Shown one piece after another: positions 6,777-15,559 of a stretch of 64,000 bases of DNA; the stretch's first letter is position 1, and each line of letters starts with the position of its first letter. A program made the position numbers and the translations under genes. The notes beneath the pieces are model-generated. The model was not told the DNA's origin. It ran no database searches and was given only the letters and a program-made list of their open reading frames with translations. This stretch comes from Streptomyces sp. NBC_01429 (lineage in GTDB: Bacteria; Actinomycetota; Actinomycetes; Streptomycetales; Streptomycetaceae), in the NCBI RefSeq assembly GCF_036231945.1, contig NZ_CP109599.1:7095501-7159500 (forward strand), written 5' to 3'.

Positions 6777-8333
6777 GTGTTGAAGACGGCGTTCGTGGCT
6801 CCGGACCCGGGGCGGCTGCGGCTGCGCGCCTCGGCCCGTGCCGTGCTGGGCATCGGCGCGGCCGTGGCGGTCTCCGGCGCGGCCGGGTACTCGCTCACGG
6901 CGGTCATCGCCTGCGGCCTCGCCGCGCTGCTCGCGCTCTTCACCGTCACGGACCCCACCGTGCGGGGCCAGGCCCTCACCACCGCGCTGCTGCCCGTCGC
7001 CGGCTTTCCCGTACTGGCGCTGGCGGCCACCCTCCACGATCACCCGCGGCTCCGGGACGCGGCCTTCCTCGCCGTCGTGTGCGCCGGGGTGTACGCCCGT
7101 CGCTGGGGGCCGCGCGGTCACGCCCTGGGGATCTTCGCGTTCATGGCGTTCTTCATGACGCAGTTCCTGCACACCCGCCCGGACCGGCTCCCCGAGCTGT
7201 TCGGCGCCATGACGCTCTCCCTGATCGTCTCCTCGGCCGTCCGGTTCGGCCTCTGGTGCTACGAGCGCCGGCTGCCGCCGCCCGTCGTGCCCGCGCCACC
7301 GGACCCGGGCCGGGGGCTGGCACGTACCACCACCCGCCAGGCGCTCCAGGCGACCGCCGCCTGCGCCGTCGCGCTCGCGATCGGACAGGCACTCTCCGAG
7401 GACCGCTGGTACTGGGCGGTCGGCACCGCCTGGTGGATCTTCGTCAACACCGCCTCGCGCGGCGAGACGCTGGTGCGCGGCTTCCGCCGGGTCGTCGGTA
7501 CGGTCGTCGGCATCGCGGCCGGACTGCTCGTCGCGGTACCGGTGGACGGCGCGCTCGCGCCCACCGCCGCGCTGGTCGCCGCTTGCGTCTTCGGGATCTT
7601 CTACACCGCCGCCGTCTCCTACTCCTGGATGATGTTCTTCGTGACGGTCATGGCGGGCCTGCTCTACGGCCTGCTGGGCGTGCTGCACCCGGGACTCCTC
7701 CTGCTGCGGTTCGAGGAGACCGCGGCGGGCGCCCTCGGCGTCGCCCTCGCCGTCACCCTGGTCCTGCCGGTCACCACCCACGCGGCGACCAACGCGTGGA
7801 TCGGCCGCGCGCTGACCTGCGTCCACACCTGCACCACCACGGCCGCCCGCCGGCTCGCCGGGGACGAAGGGGCCGACCCGAGCCCGCCGGCGGCGGAGCT
7901 GGAGGCGCTGCTCGGGAAGGTACGGATGTCGCTCGCCCCGCTGGTCCACCCGCTCAGCCCGCTGCGCGCCCGCAAGGCCCGCGCCCGGCGTGTCCTCGCC
8001 CTGCTCGACGACTGCGCCCGCGAGGCACACGGATTCGCCGCCCTGGCCGCCGGAGCCGCCCGAGCCGCCGGGACCGCCGGTCCCGACGCCGTGCTCGACG
8101 CGGAACTGACCGCCGCCTGCCGCCGGGTCGAGGACGCTGTGGAGCACGCCGTACACGCCCTGGCGCCCCTCGGAGCCGAGCCCTCGGGCCGGACCGCCGA
8201 GGCGCCTGCCGCGCCGTCCCGCCACCCCGGCGCCGAGGGCGCGCTCGCCCATCTGCACGGCCTCGAACGGGCGTTGGCCGAACTCTCCGCGCCGCTGCGC
8301 ACCGCGCCGCGCGCTCCCCTCGCGCCCGTCTGA
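6777..8333 (+). CDS. FUSC-family membrane protein
   Basis: A 518-residue protein with two blocks of hydrophobic helices (about residues 20-165 and 200-345), a basic-acidic cytoplasmic tail after residue 350 and a long Ala-rich helical C-terminus. This matches the FUSC/aromatic-acid-exporter-like superfamily, inner-membrane proteins linked to efflux of aromatic acids or drugs. The characteristic segment RWYWAVGTAWWIFV precedes the second block. I chose the GTG at 6777, with GGGGAG 7 nt upstream, over an upstream start at 6669 that would add an uncharacteristic hydrophilic leader. The substrate is unknown. Confidence 0.75.
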   Translation: MLKTAFVAPDPGRLRLRASARAVLGIGAAVAVSGAAGYSLTAVIACGLAALLALFTVTDPTVRGQALTTALLPVAGFPVLALAATLHDHPRLRDAAFLAVVCAGVYARRWGPRGHALGIFAFMAFFMTQFLHTRPDRLPELFGAMTLSLIVSSAVRFGLWCYERRLPPPVVPAPPDPGRGLARTTTRQALQATAACAVALAIGQALSEDRWYWAVGTAWWIFVNTASRGETLVRGFRRVVGTVVGIAAGLLVAVPVDGALAPTAALVAACVFGIFYTAAVSYSWMMFFVTVMAGLLYGLLGVLHPGLLLLRFEETAAGALGVALAVTLVLPVTTHAATNAWIGRALTCVHTCTTTAARRLAGDEGADPSPPAAELEALLGKVRMSLAPLVHPLSPLRARKARARRVLALLDDCAREAHGFAALAAGAARAAGTAGPDAVLDAELTAACRRVEDAVEHAVHALAPLGAEPSGRTAEAPAAPSRHPGAEGALAHLHGLERALAELSAPLRTAPRAPLAPV

Positions 8334-8416
8334 CCCCCGGGACCCACCTGCTAACGTCGCCGGGCGGACAGGACGTCGAGGTCGGACGGTCGAGGTCGGA
8401 CGGAAGGGGACACAGG

Positions 8417-9466
8417 GTGATCGGCGGGAACGGCGGGCGTGCCTTCATCGGGTCGTTCACATCGGCGGGAGGGCGCGGCGTCATCGCCGCCGACGTGGAT
8501 CCGGGGACCGGCGCGCTGACCGAGCGCGCGGCCACCGACGCCGTCGCCGACCCCTCGTATCTCGCGCTGTCCCCGGACGGGTCCGTGCTGTACGCGGTCT
8601 CCGAGCGCGAGGACGGCGCGGCGGCGGCTCTGGACGTACGGCCTCAAGGCCCTGCGGCGCCCCGGCTGATGGGCGCGCCCGTGCCGGTAAGCGGCGCCGG
8701 TCCCACACACCTCGCGCTCGTCGGCGGCCGGCTGCTGACCGCCAACTACGGTTCGGGCAGCGTCTCGGTCCTGCCGGTCGCCGCCGATGGCGCTCTGCGC
8801 GAACCCGTCGCCGTGTTCCGGCACGAGGGCGGCGGCCCGCCCGGCGACCGCCCGCTCACGCCCCGCGCGCACCAGGTCGTGGCCGCTCCCGGCGGACGCT
8901 GGGCCCTGTGCACCGACCTCGGCACCGACTCCGTACGGATCCTCGCCCTCTCCGCCGACGGGGAGCCGACACCGCACGGGGAGACCTCGCTGCGCCCCGG
9001 CACCGGGCCGCGCCACCTCGCCTTCCACCCCGGCGGCGGACACGTCTACGTGCTGGGCGAGCTGGAACCGATCCTCACCGTCTGCCGCTGGGACGCCACG
9101 ACGGGAGTGCTCGAACCGGTCGGTGAGACGCCCGTCCTGCCCGACGGGGTCACGGGGGAGAGCTTCCCCTCGGCGGTGGTCGTGTCACGGGACGGCCGGT
9201 TCGTCTGGGCGGCTGTCCGGGGCCACGACAGCATCGCCGTCATCGCGCTGGACGCGACGTACGAGAAGCCGGAGCCGGTCACCGCGGTGGACTGCGGCGG
9301 CCGCTGGCCGCGCGACCTGGCGCTGGACCCGACGGGCCGCCGCCTCTACGCGGCGAACGAGCGGTCCGGCGACGTGACCTGGTTCGACGTCGACCGGGAG
9401 ACGGGCGTCCCGGCCCGTGCGGGCTCCCTGGAGGCCCCGGCCGTCTCCTGTGTGATCTTCGACTGA
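8417..9466 (+). CDS. Lactonase-family seven-bladed propeller protein
   Basis: A 349-residue protein of the 6-phosphogluconolactonase/lactonase family (YbhE type). Repeating blade motifs include SPDGSVLYAVSE, GGRWALCTDLGTD, GPRHLAFHPGG and DPTGRRLYAANE. Members hydrolyse sugar lactones in the cytosol. The GTG at 8417 has GGGGA upstream. It lies 83 bp after the FUSC gene on the same strand and may be co-transcribed with it, though no functional link is evident. There is no signal peptide. Confidence 0.85.
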   Translation: MIGGNGGRAFIGSFTSAGGRGVIAADVDPGTGALTERAATDAVADPSYLALSPDGSVLYAVSEREDGAAAALDVRPQGPAAPRLMGAPVPVSGAGPTHLALVGGRLLTANYGSGSVSVLPVAADGALREPVAVFRHEGGGPPGDRPLTPRAHQVVAAPGGRWALCTDLGTDSVRILALSADGEPTPHGETSLRPGTGPRHLAFHPGGGHVYVLGELEPILTVCRWDATTGVLEPVGETPVLPDGVTGESFPSAVVVSRDGRFVWAAVRGHDSIAVIALDATYEKPEPVTAVDCGGRWPRDLALDPTGRRLYAANERSGDVTWFDVDRETGVPARAGSLEAPAVSCVIFD

Positions 9467-9541
9467 CCGGGCCTGCTCCGGGCCCTGTACGGGCCTGGTA
9501 CGGGCGCACGGGCGGCGACACGCGCCGACCCGGGCAACCGG

Positions 9542-9578
9542 AAGGGCCCGCTCCGGAGTGCTTCCGGTGCGGGCCCTT
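9542..9578. terminator. Bidirectional terminator between convergent genes
   Basis: AAGGGCCCGC (9542-9551) and GCGGGCCCTT (9569-9578) form a perfect 10-bp stem, with one further G-T and one G-C pair outside and a 17-nt loop. It separates the lactonase gene from the convergent CbiX-like gene; the T-run on the plus side fits an intrinsic terminator. Confidence 0.7.
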
Positions 9579-9610
9579 TCCCACTGGTCGCCGCCTGTCC
9601 CGGCGGCCGT

Positions 9611-10531
9611 TCAGTGCGCCGGAGCCCCCTGCGGCTGTGTGCTGATGCCCAGCGCCGACGCGTACTTCGACAGCACCAGCTTGCCGATCGCCGGGTAGGC
9701 GCCCAGCGGCTCGGCGGCGGCGCAGTCCGCCTCCTTGAGCGCGGCGTCGAGCAGGCCCTCGGGCAGCTCAGGGCCGACCAGATACGGGGCGAGCGCGAGC
9801 TGTGTCGAACCGGCCTCGCGCAGCTGCTCGGCGATGGCGGCGACCGAGCCGTCCTCGTCGAGCGCGGCCGCCATCACCGGCACGGCCAGCCGCGCGGCCA
9901 GCAGCATCCCGGTGATCCCGGCGGTCTGCACGGACTCCGTGCCGCCCACCGTGGCCAGGATGATCCCGTCGGCCGCCGTGGCGACCGTGAACAGCCTGGC
10001 GCGGTCGGCGCGGGCGAGACCGGCCTCCGACAGGCGTACGTGCAGTCCTTCGGCCAGCAGCGGGTGCGGACCGAGGACATCGGTCAGTTCAACCGTCGCG
10101 CCGCTCTCCGCGACGGCCTCGCCTATCCGCGTGATCAGTGTGCTGTCGGGCCCCGCCAGCAGCGGTACGACGACGGCGGCCGGGCCCTCGGGCTCGGCGA
10201 CCTCGCGACCGGCGGCCCGCGCCAGCTCGTAACGCTCGGTGCGCAGCGCGACGGTCCCGGTCAGGACCGACAGCAGCGTCGGGTACTCCTCGTCGTCGCC
10301 CTCCAGGAAACCGATGGCGGCGTCGAGCCCCGGCAGCTCGGAGCGGGCGATGCTGACGACCTCTTCGGCCAGCCCGCGCACGGCGGCCGAAGGGGTGCCG
10401 GGGACGGCGAGAACCAGCGCGGGCGCCCCTTCGGGGGCCGCCACCGGTTCGGGACGGCGGTGGCGCCCCGACTGGCGGGGGCGCGGCATTCGTACAGGCA
10501 GGCCGGATGCGGGCCCAGTGGGGGTGCTCAT
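9611..10531 (-). CDS. CbiX/sirohydrochlorin-chelatase-like protein lacking the usual His motifs
   Basis: A 306-residue protein with the two-lobed chelatase-like layout of CbiX/SirB: an N-terminal half around ALVLAVPGTPSAAV and a second half beginning at HPLLAEGLHVRLSEAG. True chelatases carry a His in an HGSR-type motif and a second His after the VPLFL-type strand; here the matching positions read VPGTP and VVPLLAGPDSTL. It may therefore be a non-catalytic relative or have another role. ATG 10531 is preceded by TAGCAT with an 8-nt gap, pointing to a leaderless message. It is the third gene in a leftward run after ung and the kinase. Confidence 0.65.
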   Translation of the reverse strand: MSTPTGPASGLPVRMPRPRQSGRHRRPEPVAAPEGAPALVLAVPGTPSAAVRGLAEEVVSIARSELPGLDAAIGFLEGDDEEYPTLLSVLTGTVALRTERYELARAAGREVAEPEGPAAVVVPLLAGPDSTLITRIGEAVAESGATVELTDVLGPHPLLAEGLHVRLSEAGLARADRARLFTVATAADGIILATVGGTESVQTAGITGMLLAARLAVPVMAAALDEDGSVAAIAEQLREAGSTQLALAPYLVGPELPEGLLDAALKEADCAAAEPLGAYPAIGKLVLSKYASALGISTQPQGAPAH

Positions 10532-10626
10532 GGCGTCGAATGCTACTGGTTTTGTGGGTGTGGCTGTTCGGGGAGGGGCCGGTCGCGAACCATCTGTCCT
10601 TATTTATCCGTTAGGTAATTTTCCCC

Positions 10627-11667
10627 TCATCTGTCCTGTTCTGCCGGTACGTTGAGCAGTCCGGGATCGCGTGGCAGCACCAGCGAGTCCGTCGCCAGCG
10701 CCGCCGCGACGAGAAGCGCCCCGCCCAGCGGACCGGTCGTGGCGGGTACCGTCGTGGCGTGCGGCAGCCGGTCGGCCAGCTCCGCCCGCAGGGGGCCGAG
10801 GAGTGGTTCGCCGAGTTTGAACAGACCACCGGTGAGGGCGACTTCACACGGACCCGACGGCGGGCAGGCCGCGGCCGCCGACTCCGCGATCCGGCCCGCG
10901 GCCGACGCGAGGATCTCCGCCGACACCGGGTCGTCCGCCGCGACGGCGGCCACCTCCGGCGCGAACGAGGCGAGCACGGCGGGCCGGTCGGTACGCGGAT
11001 ACAGCAGCCCCGGCAGCGCGGGCGCGGGCCCGAAAACCGCTTCCATCCTGGACAGCAGTGCGGGTGAGCCACCCGCCCGCCCGTCGTACGCGCGCATCGC
11101 CGCTTCGAGTCCGGCCCGGCCGATCCAGGCGCCGCCCCCGCAGTCGCCGAGCAGATGGCCCCAGCCGTCGGCGCGACGCCAGCCGGTCAGGTCCGTACCG
11201 AGGGCGATCATTCCCGTACCGGCCGCGACCACAACTCCCGGGCGCTGCCCGATCGCTCCCGCGTACGCGGTGACGGCATCGGCGGCGAGCGCGAGACGGC
11301 GCACACCGAGGGCGCGCTCCAGCGCCCCGGGCAGCTCGGCCCGCAGTCCGTCACCGAGCGTCGCCATCCCGGCCGCGCCGATCGCGACCGCGTCGAGTGC
11401 GACCGGCCCGTCCGCGCCCCGCGCGCCGTCCGCGCCGGCCCGCGCCAGCAGGGTGTCCACGGCGGGCAGCAGCCGCGCCAGCAACTGCGCGGGGTCGAGG
11501 CCGGAGGGGCCGGTGCGCACCGGCTCCGCCGAGGTGGTGGTGGCGACGGTGGTGACACCGCCGGGGCCGGGTGCGTCCCCCGTACGGCCCGCGGCGCCGG
11601 AAGCGGTCGAGCCGAGGGCGAACCGCACCCCGGAGCCGCCCGAGTCCACGCCCAGCACCCAGCTCAT
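10627..11667 (-). CDS. BadF/BadG-type ATPase, N-acetylglucosamine-kinase-like
   Basis: A 346-residue sugar-kinase-fold protein of the BadF/BadG/BcrA/BcrD ATPase group, to which N-acetylglucosamine kinases belong. It has the first phosphate motif GVDSGGSGVRF, the second phosphate motif GTGMIALGTDL, the GDCGGGAWIGR segment and the adenosine motif LTGGLFKLG. It would phosphorylate an amino sugar in the cytosol, for example one released from chitin or peptidoglycan. It starts 13 bp after ung on the same strand, suggesting co-transcription. Substrate identity is inferred from family resemblance only. Confidence 0.8.
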   Translation of the reverse strand: MSWVLGVDSGGSGVRFALGSTASGAAGRTGDAPGPGGVTTVATTTSAEPVRTGPSGLDPAQLLARLLPAVDTLLARAGADGARGADGPVALDAVAIGAAGMATLGDGLRAELPGALERALGVRRLALAADAVTAYAGAIGQRPGVVVAAGTGMIALGTDLTGWRRADGWGHLLGDCGGGAWIGRAGLEAAMRAYDGRAGGSPALLSRMEAVFGPAPALPGLLYPRTDRPAVLASFAPEVAAVAADDPVSAEILASAAGRIAESAAAACPPSGPCEVALTGGLFKLGEPLLGPLRAELADRLPHATTVPATTGPLGGALLVAAALATDSLVLPRDPGLLNVPAEQDR

Positions 11668-11680
11668 GCCGGGGATCCGC

Positions 11681-12358
11681 TCACGGCAGCCGCCAGTCGA
11701 CCGGCTGGGCTCCCTGGCCGATCAGCAGGTCGTTGGCCCGGCTGAAGGGGCGTGAGCCGAAGAAGCCGCGGTCGGCGGACATGGGGGAGGGGTGCGCGGA
11801 CTCGATCGCGGGGTGGTCGCCGAGCAGCGGACGGGCGTTGCGGGCGTCGCGCCCCCACAGGATCGAGACCAGCGGCTTGCCCCGGCCGGCCAGGGCCCGG
11901 ATGGCCTGCTCGGTCACTTCCTCCCAGCCCTTGCCCCGGTGCGCGGCGGGCTTGCGGGGGGCCGTCGTCAGGGCCCTGTTCAACAGCAGCACGCCCTGCC
12001 GCGTCCACGGCGTCAGGTCGCCGTTCGAGGGGCGCGGCAGTCCCAGGTCCGAGTTCAGCTCCCGGAAGATGTTCTCCAGGCTGCCCGGCAGCGGTCGCAC
12101 CTCCGGCGCCACCGAGAAACTCAGCCCCACCGCGTGCCCGGGGGTCGGGTAGGGATCCTGACCCACGATCAAGACCCTTACCTCGTCGAAGGGTTGCTGG
12201 AAAGCGCGTAGAACGTTCGCTCCGGCGGGCAGATAGGTGCGGCCCGCCGCGACCTCCGCACGCAGGAAGTCCCCCATCTCGGCGATGCGTCCGGCGACAG
12301 GACCCAACGCCTGCGCCCAGCCGGGCTCAACAACTTCACTCAACGGTCTCGCTGTCAC
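11681..12358 (-). CDS. ung: Uracil-DNA glycosylase, family 1
   Basis: A 225-residue family-1 uracil-DNA glycosylase, which removes uracil from DNA to begin base-excision repair. The water-activating loop GQDPYP, the uracil-contact [11 protein letters not shown] and the His loop [10 protein letters not shown] are all present, and the length is normal. The GTG at 12358 is preceded by TAGAGT with an 8-nt gap, so the transcript is probably leaderless and carries the kinase gene behind it. Confidence 0.95.
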   Translation of the reverse strand: MTARPLSEVVEPGWAQALGPVAGRIAEMGDFLRAEVAAGRTYLPAGANVLRAFQQPFDEVRVLIVGQDPYPTPGHAVGLSFSVAPEVRPLPGSLENIFRELNSDLGLPRPSNGDLTPWTRQGVLLLNRALTTAPRKPAAHRGKGWEEVTEQAIRALAGRGKPLVSILWGRDARNARPLLGDHPAIESAHPSPMSADRGFFGSRPFSRANDLLIGQGAQPVDWRLP

Positions 12359-12459
12359 GGGACATCACTCTACTGACCTACGGACCGCACACCCCGCGAA
12401 GGTCCCGGAGTGCGGTGCCCGGCGCCGGAGAGGGTGCCGTCCTTGACGGGGCTCTTTAT

Positions 12460-12494
12460 TTGACAGGCTTCGTAGTACGGAATATATCGTACTA
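12460..12494 (+). promoter_or_regulatory. Promoter with overlapping operator for the OYE gene
   Basis: TTGACA (12460-12465) and TATATC (12483-12488) are 17 nt apart, a good housekeeping promoter. The inverted repeat TAGTACG (12473-12479) / CGTACTA (12488-12494) spans the spacer and -10, so a bound protein would block RNA polymerase. Transcription would start near 12495, about 50 nt before the GTG at 12546. The repressor is not encoded next door. Confidence 0.65.
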
Positions 12495-12545
12495 GCCGAG
12501 TCATTAGCAGGAGTGTCCCTTCGCAGCACAGGAAACGGAGCACCC

Positions 12546-13649
12546 GTGAGCGCCCTGTTCGAGCCGTACACACTGAGGTCGCTGACCATCCCGAACCGTC
12601 TCTGGATGGCGCCGATGTGTCAGTACACGGCCGCCCCGGAAGGCGTCGAGGAGGGCGTGCCCAACGACTGGCACTTCCAGCACCTGGCCGCCCGCGCCGC
12701 CGGTGGGGCGGGGCTGATCCTCGCCGAGGCCACCGCGGTGAGCCCCGAGGGGCGGATCAGCCCGTGGGACCTGGGGCTCTGGAACGACCGGCAGACCGAG
12801 GGGTTCCGGCGCATCACCGCCTTCCTCAAGAGCCAGGGCACCGTGCCCGGCATCCAGATCGCCCACGCGGGCCGAAAGGCGTCCACCGAGCGGACCTGGG
12901 TGGACCGCGGTGCGGCGATCCCGCCCGGCGAGCAGTACGGCTGGACGCCCGTGGCGCCCAGCGCGATCCCCTTCGGGCCCGCCTCGACCGTGCCGGAGGA
13001 GCTGTCGGTGGCACGGATCGACGAGATCGTCGAGCAGTTCGCCGCCACCGCCCGCCGGGCGCTGGAGGCCGGGTTCGAGGTGGTCGAGGTCCACGGCGCC
13101 CACGGCTATCTGATCAACCAGTTCCTCTCGCCCCACAGCAACCGGCGCACCGACGAGTACGGCGGCTCCTACGAGAACCGCACCCGGTTCGCGCTGCGCG
13201 TCGTGGACGCCGTACGCGAGGTGTGGCCGCGGGAGCTGCCGGTCTTCTTCCGCATCTCCGCCACCGACTGGCTCTCGGAGAACGAGGACGACGAGCGCGA
13301 GGGCTGGACGGCCGAGGACACCGTCCGGTTCGCGGCGGACCTGACCGCGCACGGGGTGGACCTGCTGGACACCTCCACCGGCGGCAGCGCCCCGGACGCC
13401 AGGATCGTGCCGTCCCCCGGCTTCCAGGTGGGCTTCGCCGAGCGGGTCAAGAAGGAGACCGGCATGCCCGTCGGCGCGGTCGGCCTGATCACCGAGCCCC
13501 GGCAGGCGGAGGAGATCGTCGCGGGCGGCCGGGCGGACGCCGTGCTGATCGGGCGCGAGCTGCTGCGCGACCCGTACTTCGCCCGGCGCGCGGCGCGCGA
13601 GCTGTCCGCCGACGTGGCGGGCCCGCTCCAGTACCACCGGGCGGTCTGA
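12546..13649 (+). CDS. NADH:flavin oxidoreductase, old yellow enzyme (YqjM type)
   Basis: A 367-residue OYE-family FMN enzyme of the YqjM/xenobiotic-reductase class, which reduces activated C=C bonds using NAD(P)H. Visible are MAPMCQYTA with the class-typical Cys near residue 23, IAHAGRKA, the His pair of HGAHGYLINQFLSP and the FMN-phosphate region near RADAVLIGRELLRDP. The GTG at 12546 has GGAG at the right distance; a GTG at 12513 has its AGGAG directly adjacent and looks worse. The strong promoter and dyad suggest control by a repressor that senses electrophiles or a substrate. Confidence 0.9.
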   Translation: MSALFEPYTLRSLTIPNRLWMAPMCQYTAAPEGVEEGVPNDWHFQHLAARAAGGAGLILAEATAVSPEGRISPWDLGLWNDRQTEGFRRITAFLKSQGTVPGIQIAHAGRKASTERTWVDRGAAIPPGEQYGWTPVAPSAIPFGPASTVPEELSVARIDEIVEQFAATARRALEAGFEVVEVHGAHGYLINQFLSPHSNRRTDEYGGSYENRTRFALRVVDAVREVWPRELPVFFRISATDWLSENEDDEREGWTAEDTVRFAADLTAHGVDLLDTSTGGSAPDARIVPSPGFQVGFAERVKKETGMPVGAVGLITEPRQAEEIVAGGRADAVLIGRELLRDPYFARRAARELSADVAGPLQYHRAV

Positions 13650-13667
13650 ACCGCCCGCTTCCGCGAC

Positions 13668-13709
13668 CCGGTGGCCCCGGCGAGGTGAACACCTCGCCGG
13701 GGCCACCGG
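13668..13709. terminator. 20-bp stem-loop terminator after the OYE gene
   Basis: Arms 13668-13687 and 13690-13709 are perfectly complementary over 20 bp, separated by only AA; in RNA the closing pairs would open to form the loop. It lies 18 bp after the stop codon. Confidence 0.8.
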
Positions 13710-13879
13710 TGTGTCCGGGGTGTGTGTCCGGTGTGTTTCCGGCCGGGCCGGATTCCGGCCGAACCGGGAACTCCGGTTTAACAGAGCAGCAACTGCGCGG
13801 ACATTCCTCCCGGACACAGTGACTGGCAACTGTTTACAGAACCTCCTGAACAGGGAGAACGCCAGTAGGGAGCAGTCCG

Positions 13880-14803
13880 GTGAGAGCAACAAACACGCGA
13901 ACGGCCGCAGTGTGCACCGCCGTTGTCCTGATGGCCGCGGTGTCCGCCTGCGGTGGTTCCAACACGGCGGCGCCGGCCGGCGCCGCCGACGTCTCGCCGC
14001 CGAAGAACCTCGCCTCGTCCGGCACTCTGACCTACGGCACGGCGGCGAGCTTCCCGCCCTTCGAGTCCCAGGGCACGGGCGGGCAGCCCCAGGGCTTCGA
14101 CATCGACATGATCGCGGCGCTGTCCGCGTCCATGGGGCTGAAGCCCAAGGCGCTCGACATCGACTTCGACGGGCTCATCCCGGCGCTGTCGGGAAAGCGG
14201 ACCGACGTCATCAACTCGGCCATGTACATCACGCCCGAGCGCGAGAAGCAGGTCGACTTCGTTCCGTACATGGTCATCGGGGAGACCCTGCTGACCCCCA
14301 AGGGGAACCCCAAGAAGATATCCAGGGTCCCCGAGGACCTCTCCGGGCGCACCGTCGCCGTCACCCGGGGCGCCATCGGCGAGACGTACATGACCGCGTA
14401 CAACAAGGAGCTGAAGAAGCAGGGCCGCGCGGAGATGAAGATCATGTCGCTGCCGAACAACCAGGACGCGATGCTCGCGGTCCAGTCGGGCCGCGCGGAC
14501 GCCTTCGACACCTCCACTCCCGGCGCGGCGGCCACGCTCGCCGCCACCAAGGACAAGTTCACCCTCGCGGCGACCTTCAAGAACGAGACGAAGATCGGGA
14601 TCGCGGTACGCAAGGGCGACACGTCGACCAAAACCGCCATCACCGCGGCACTGAACCGGTTCGTCAAGTCCGGTGGCTACGCGGAGCTGCTGGCCAAGTA
14701 CAAACTGCCCAAGGATTCCGACTACTTCGCCTCCTCGGGAGCGTCGTCGGCCAAGCCCTCCGCCCCGGCCTCGTCCTCCTCCACCTCGTCGAGCGGTTCG
14801 TAG
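13880..14803 (+). CDS. ABC transporter substrate-binding lipoprotein, polar amino-acid type
   Basis: A 307-residue solute-binding protein (SBP_bac_3 family). A lipoprotein signal ends in VSAC (Cys 21), then come the family motifs GTLTYGTAASFPPFE, GFDIDMIAALS and GKRTDVINSAMYITPER, and a Ser/Pro-rich C-terminal tail. It would capture an amino acid or similar zwitterion outside the membrane for the permease and ATPase encoded next. The GTG at 13880 has AGGGAG upstream. It is the first gene of a packed ten-gene rightward set. CTGTTTACAG (13830-13839) lies just upstream and could be part of an operator. Confidence 0.9.
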   Translation: MRATNTRTAAVCTAVVLMAAVSACGGSNTAAPAGAADVSPPKNLASSGTLTYGTAASFPPFESQGTGGQPQGFDIDMIAALSASMGLKPKALDIDFDGLIPALSGKRTDVINSAMYITPEREKQVDFVPYMVIGETLLTPKGNPKKISRVPEDLSGRTVAVTRGAIGETYMTAYNKELKKQGRAEMKIMSLPNNQDAMLAVQSGRADAFDTSTPGAAATLAATKDKFTLAATFKNETKIGIAVRKGDTSTKTAITAALNRFVKSGGYAELLAKYKLPKDSDYFASSGASSAKPSAPASSSSTSSSGS

Positions 14804-14804
14804 C

Positions 14805-15518
14805 ATGGAGTTCCTGCACAAGGCGGTCTCCACCGACTTCCTGACCGCGTCGCTGCTGACCTTCGTCCTCACGGTCCTGTCGATGGCGCTGGGCGTCGTG
14901 GGCGGTGTGCTGCTCGCGCTGGCCAAGGGCGTGCGGTTCGCTCCCGTGCGCTGGCTCGCCGACGCGTACATCTGGTTCTTCCGGGGCACGCCCGTCCTGC
15001 TCCAGCTCATCTTCGTCTTCAACGTGCTGCCGCTGTGGGGGCTGAGCCTGTCCCCGTTCACCTGCGCGGTCATCGCCCTGAGCCTCAACGAGGTCGCCTA
15101 CATGGCGGAGATCGTCCGGGGCGGCCTGCTCGGGGTGGACCGGGGCCAGCGCACGGCGGCCCGGATGCTCGGGCTGTCCGAGGCGGGCATCCTGCGCTGG
15201 GTGGTGCTCCCGCAGGCGACCCGGCTGATCCTGCCGCCCACCGGCAACCAGTTCATCGGAATGCTCAAGACCTCCGCACTGGCCTCCGTGGTCAGTGTCC
15301 AGGACCTGATGCTCACCGCACAGCGCCAGGCCGCCGCCGACTTCGACTACGTCGGATCGCTCGGCGCGGCAGCCGTCCACTACCTCGTCCTGACCACGGT
15401 GTTCACCCTCGCCCTGCGGCAGGTGGAGCGACGTCTCGACGTCAACCGGCGCGCCGCCGCCCGGCGTACCAAGGACCCCGTCCGCACGACGGCGGCCGTC
15501 GACCCGGCGGCCCGATGA
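14805..15518 (+). CDS. ABC transporter permease, polar amino-acid type
   Basis: A 237-residue membrane permease of the HisM/GlnP family with about five hydrophobic helices. The cytoplasmic EAA loop (EIVRGGLLGVDRGQ to RWVVLPQA, about residues 101-138) couples to the ATPase. The ATG at 14805 starts one base after the stop of the binding-protein gene, so translation is probably coupled. One permease gene is present, so the channel would be a homodimer. Confidence 0.9.
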   Translation: MEFLHKAVSTDFLTASLLTFVLTVLSMALGVVGGVLLALAKGVRFAPVRWLADAYIWFFRGTPVLLQLIFVFNVLPLWGLSLSPFTCAVIALSLNEVAYMAEIVRGGLLGVDRGQRTAARMLGLSEAGILRWVVLPQATRLILPPTGNQFIGMLKTSALASVVSVQDLMLTAQRQAAADFDYVGSLGAAAVHYLVLTTVFTLALRQVERRLDVNRRAAARRTKDPVRTTAAVDPAAR

Positions 15519-15559
15519 GTTCCGCGCGGCCCGCCACCGGAACCGGAAAGGGAGCGGCC

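Noticed and set aside
6498-8258. 586-codon leftward open frame
   Set aside because: Antisense shadow of the FUSC gene with Gly/Arg-rich, low-complexity translation and no recognisable domain.
6713-9466. 917-codon rightward open frame
   Set aside because: The first part is a shadow of the FUSC gene in another frame; only the lactonase from GTG 8417 is real.
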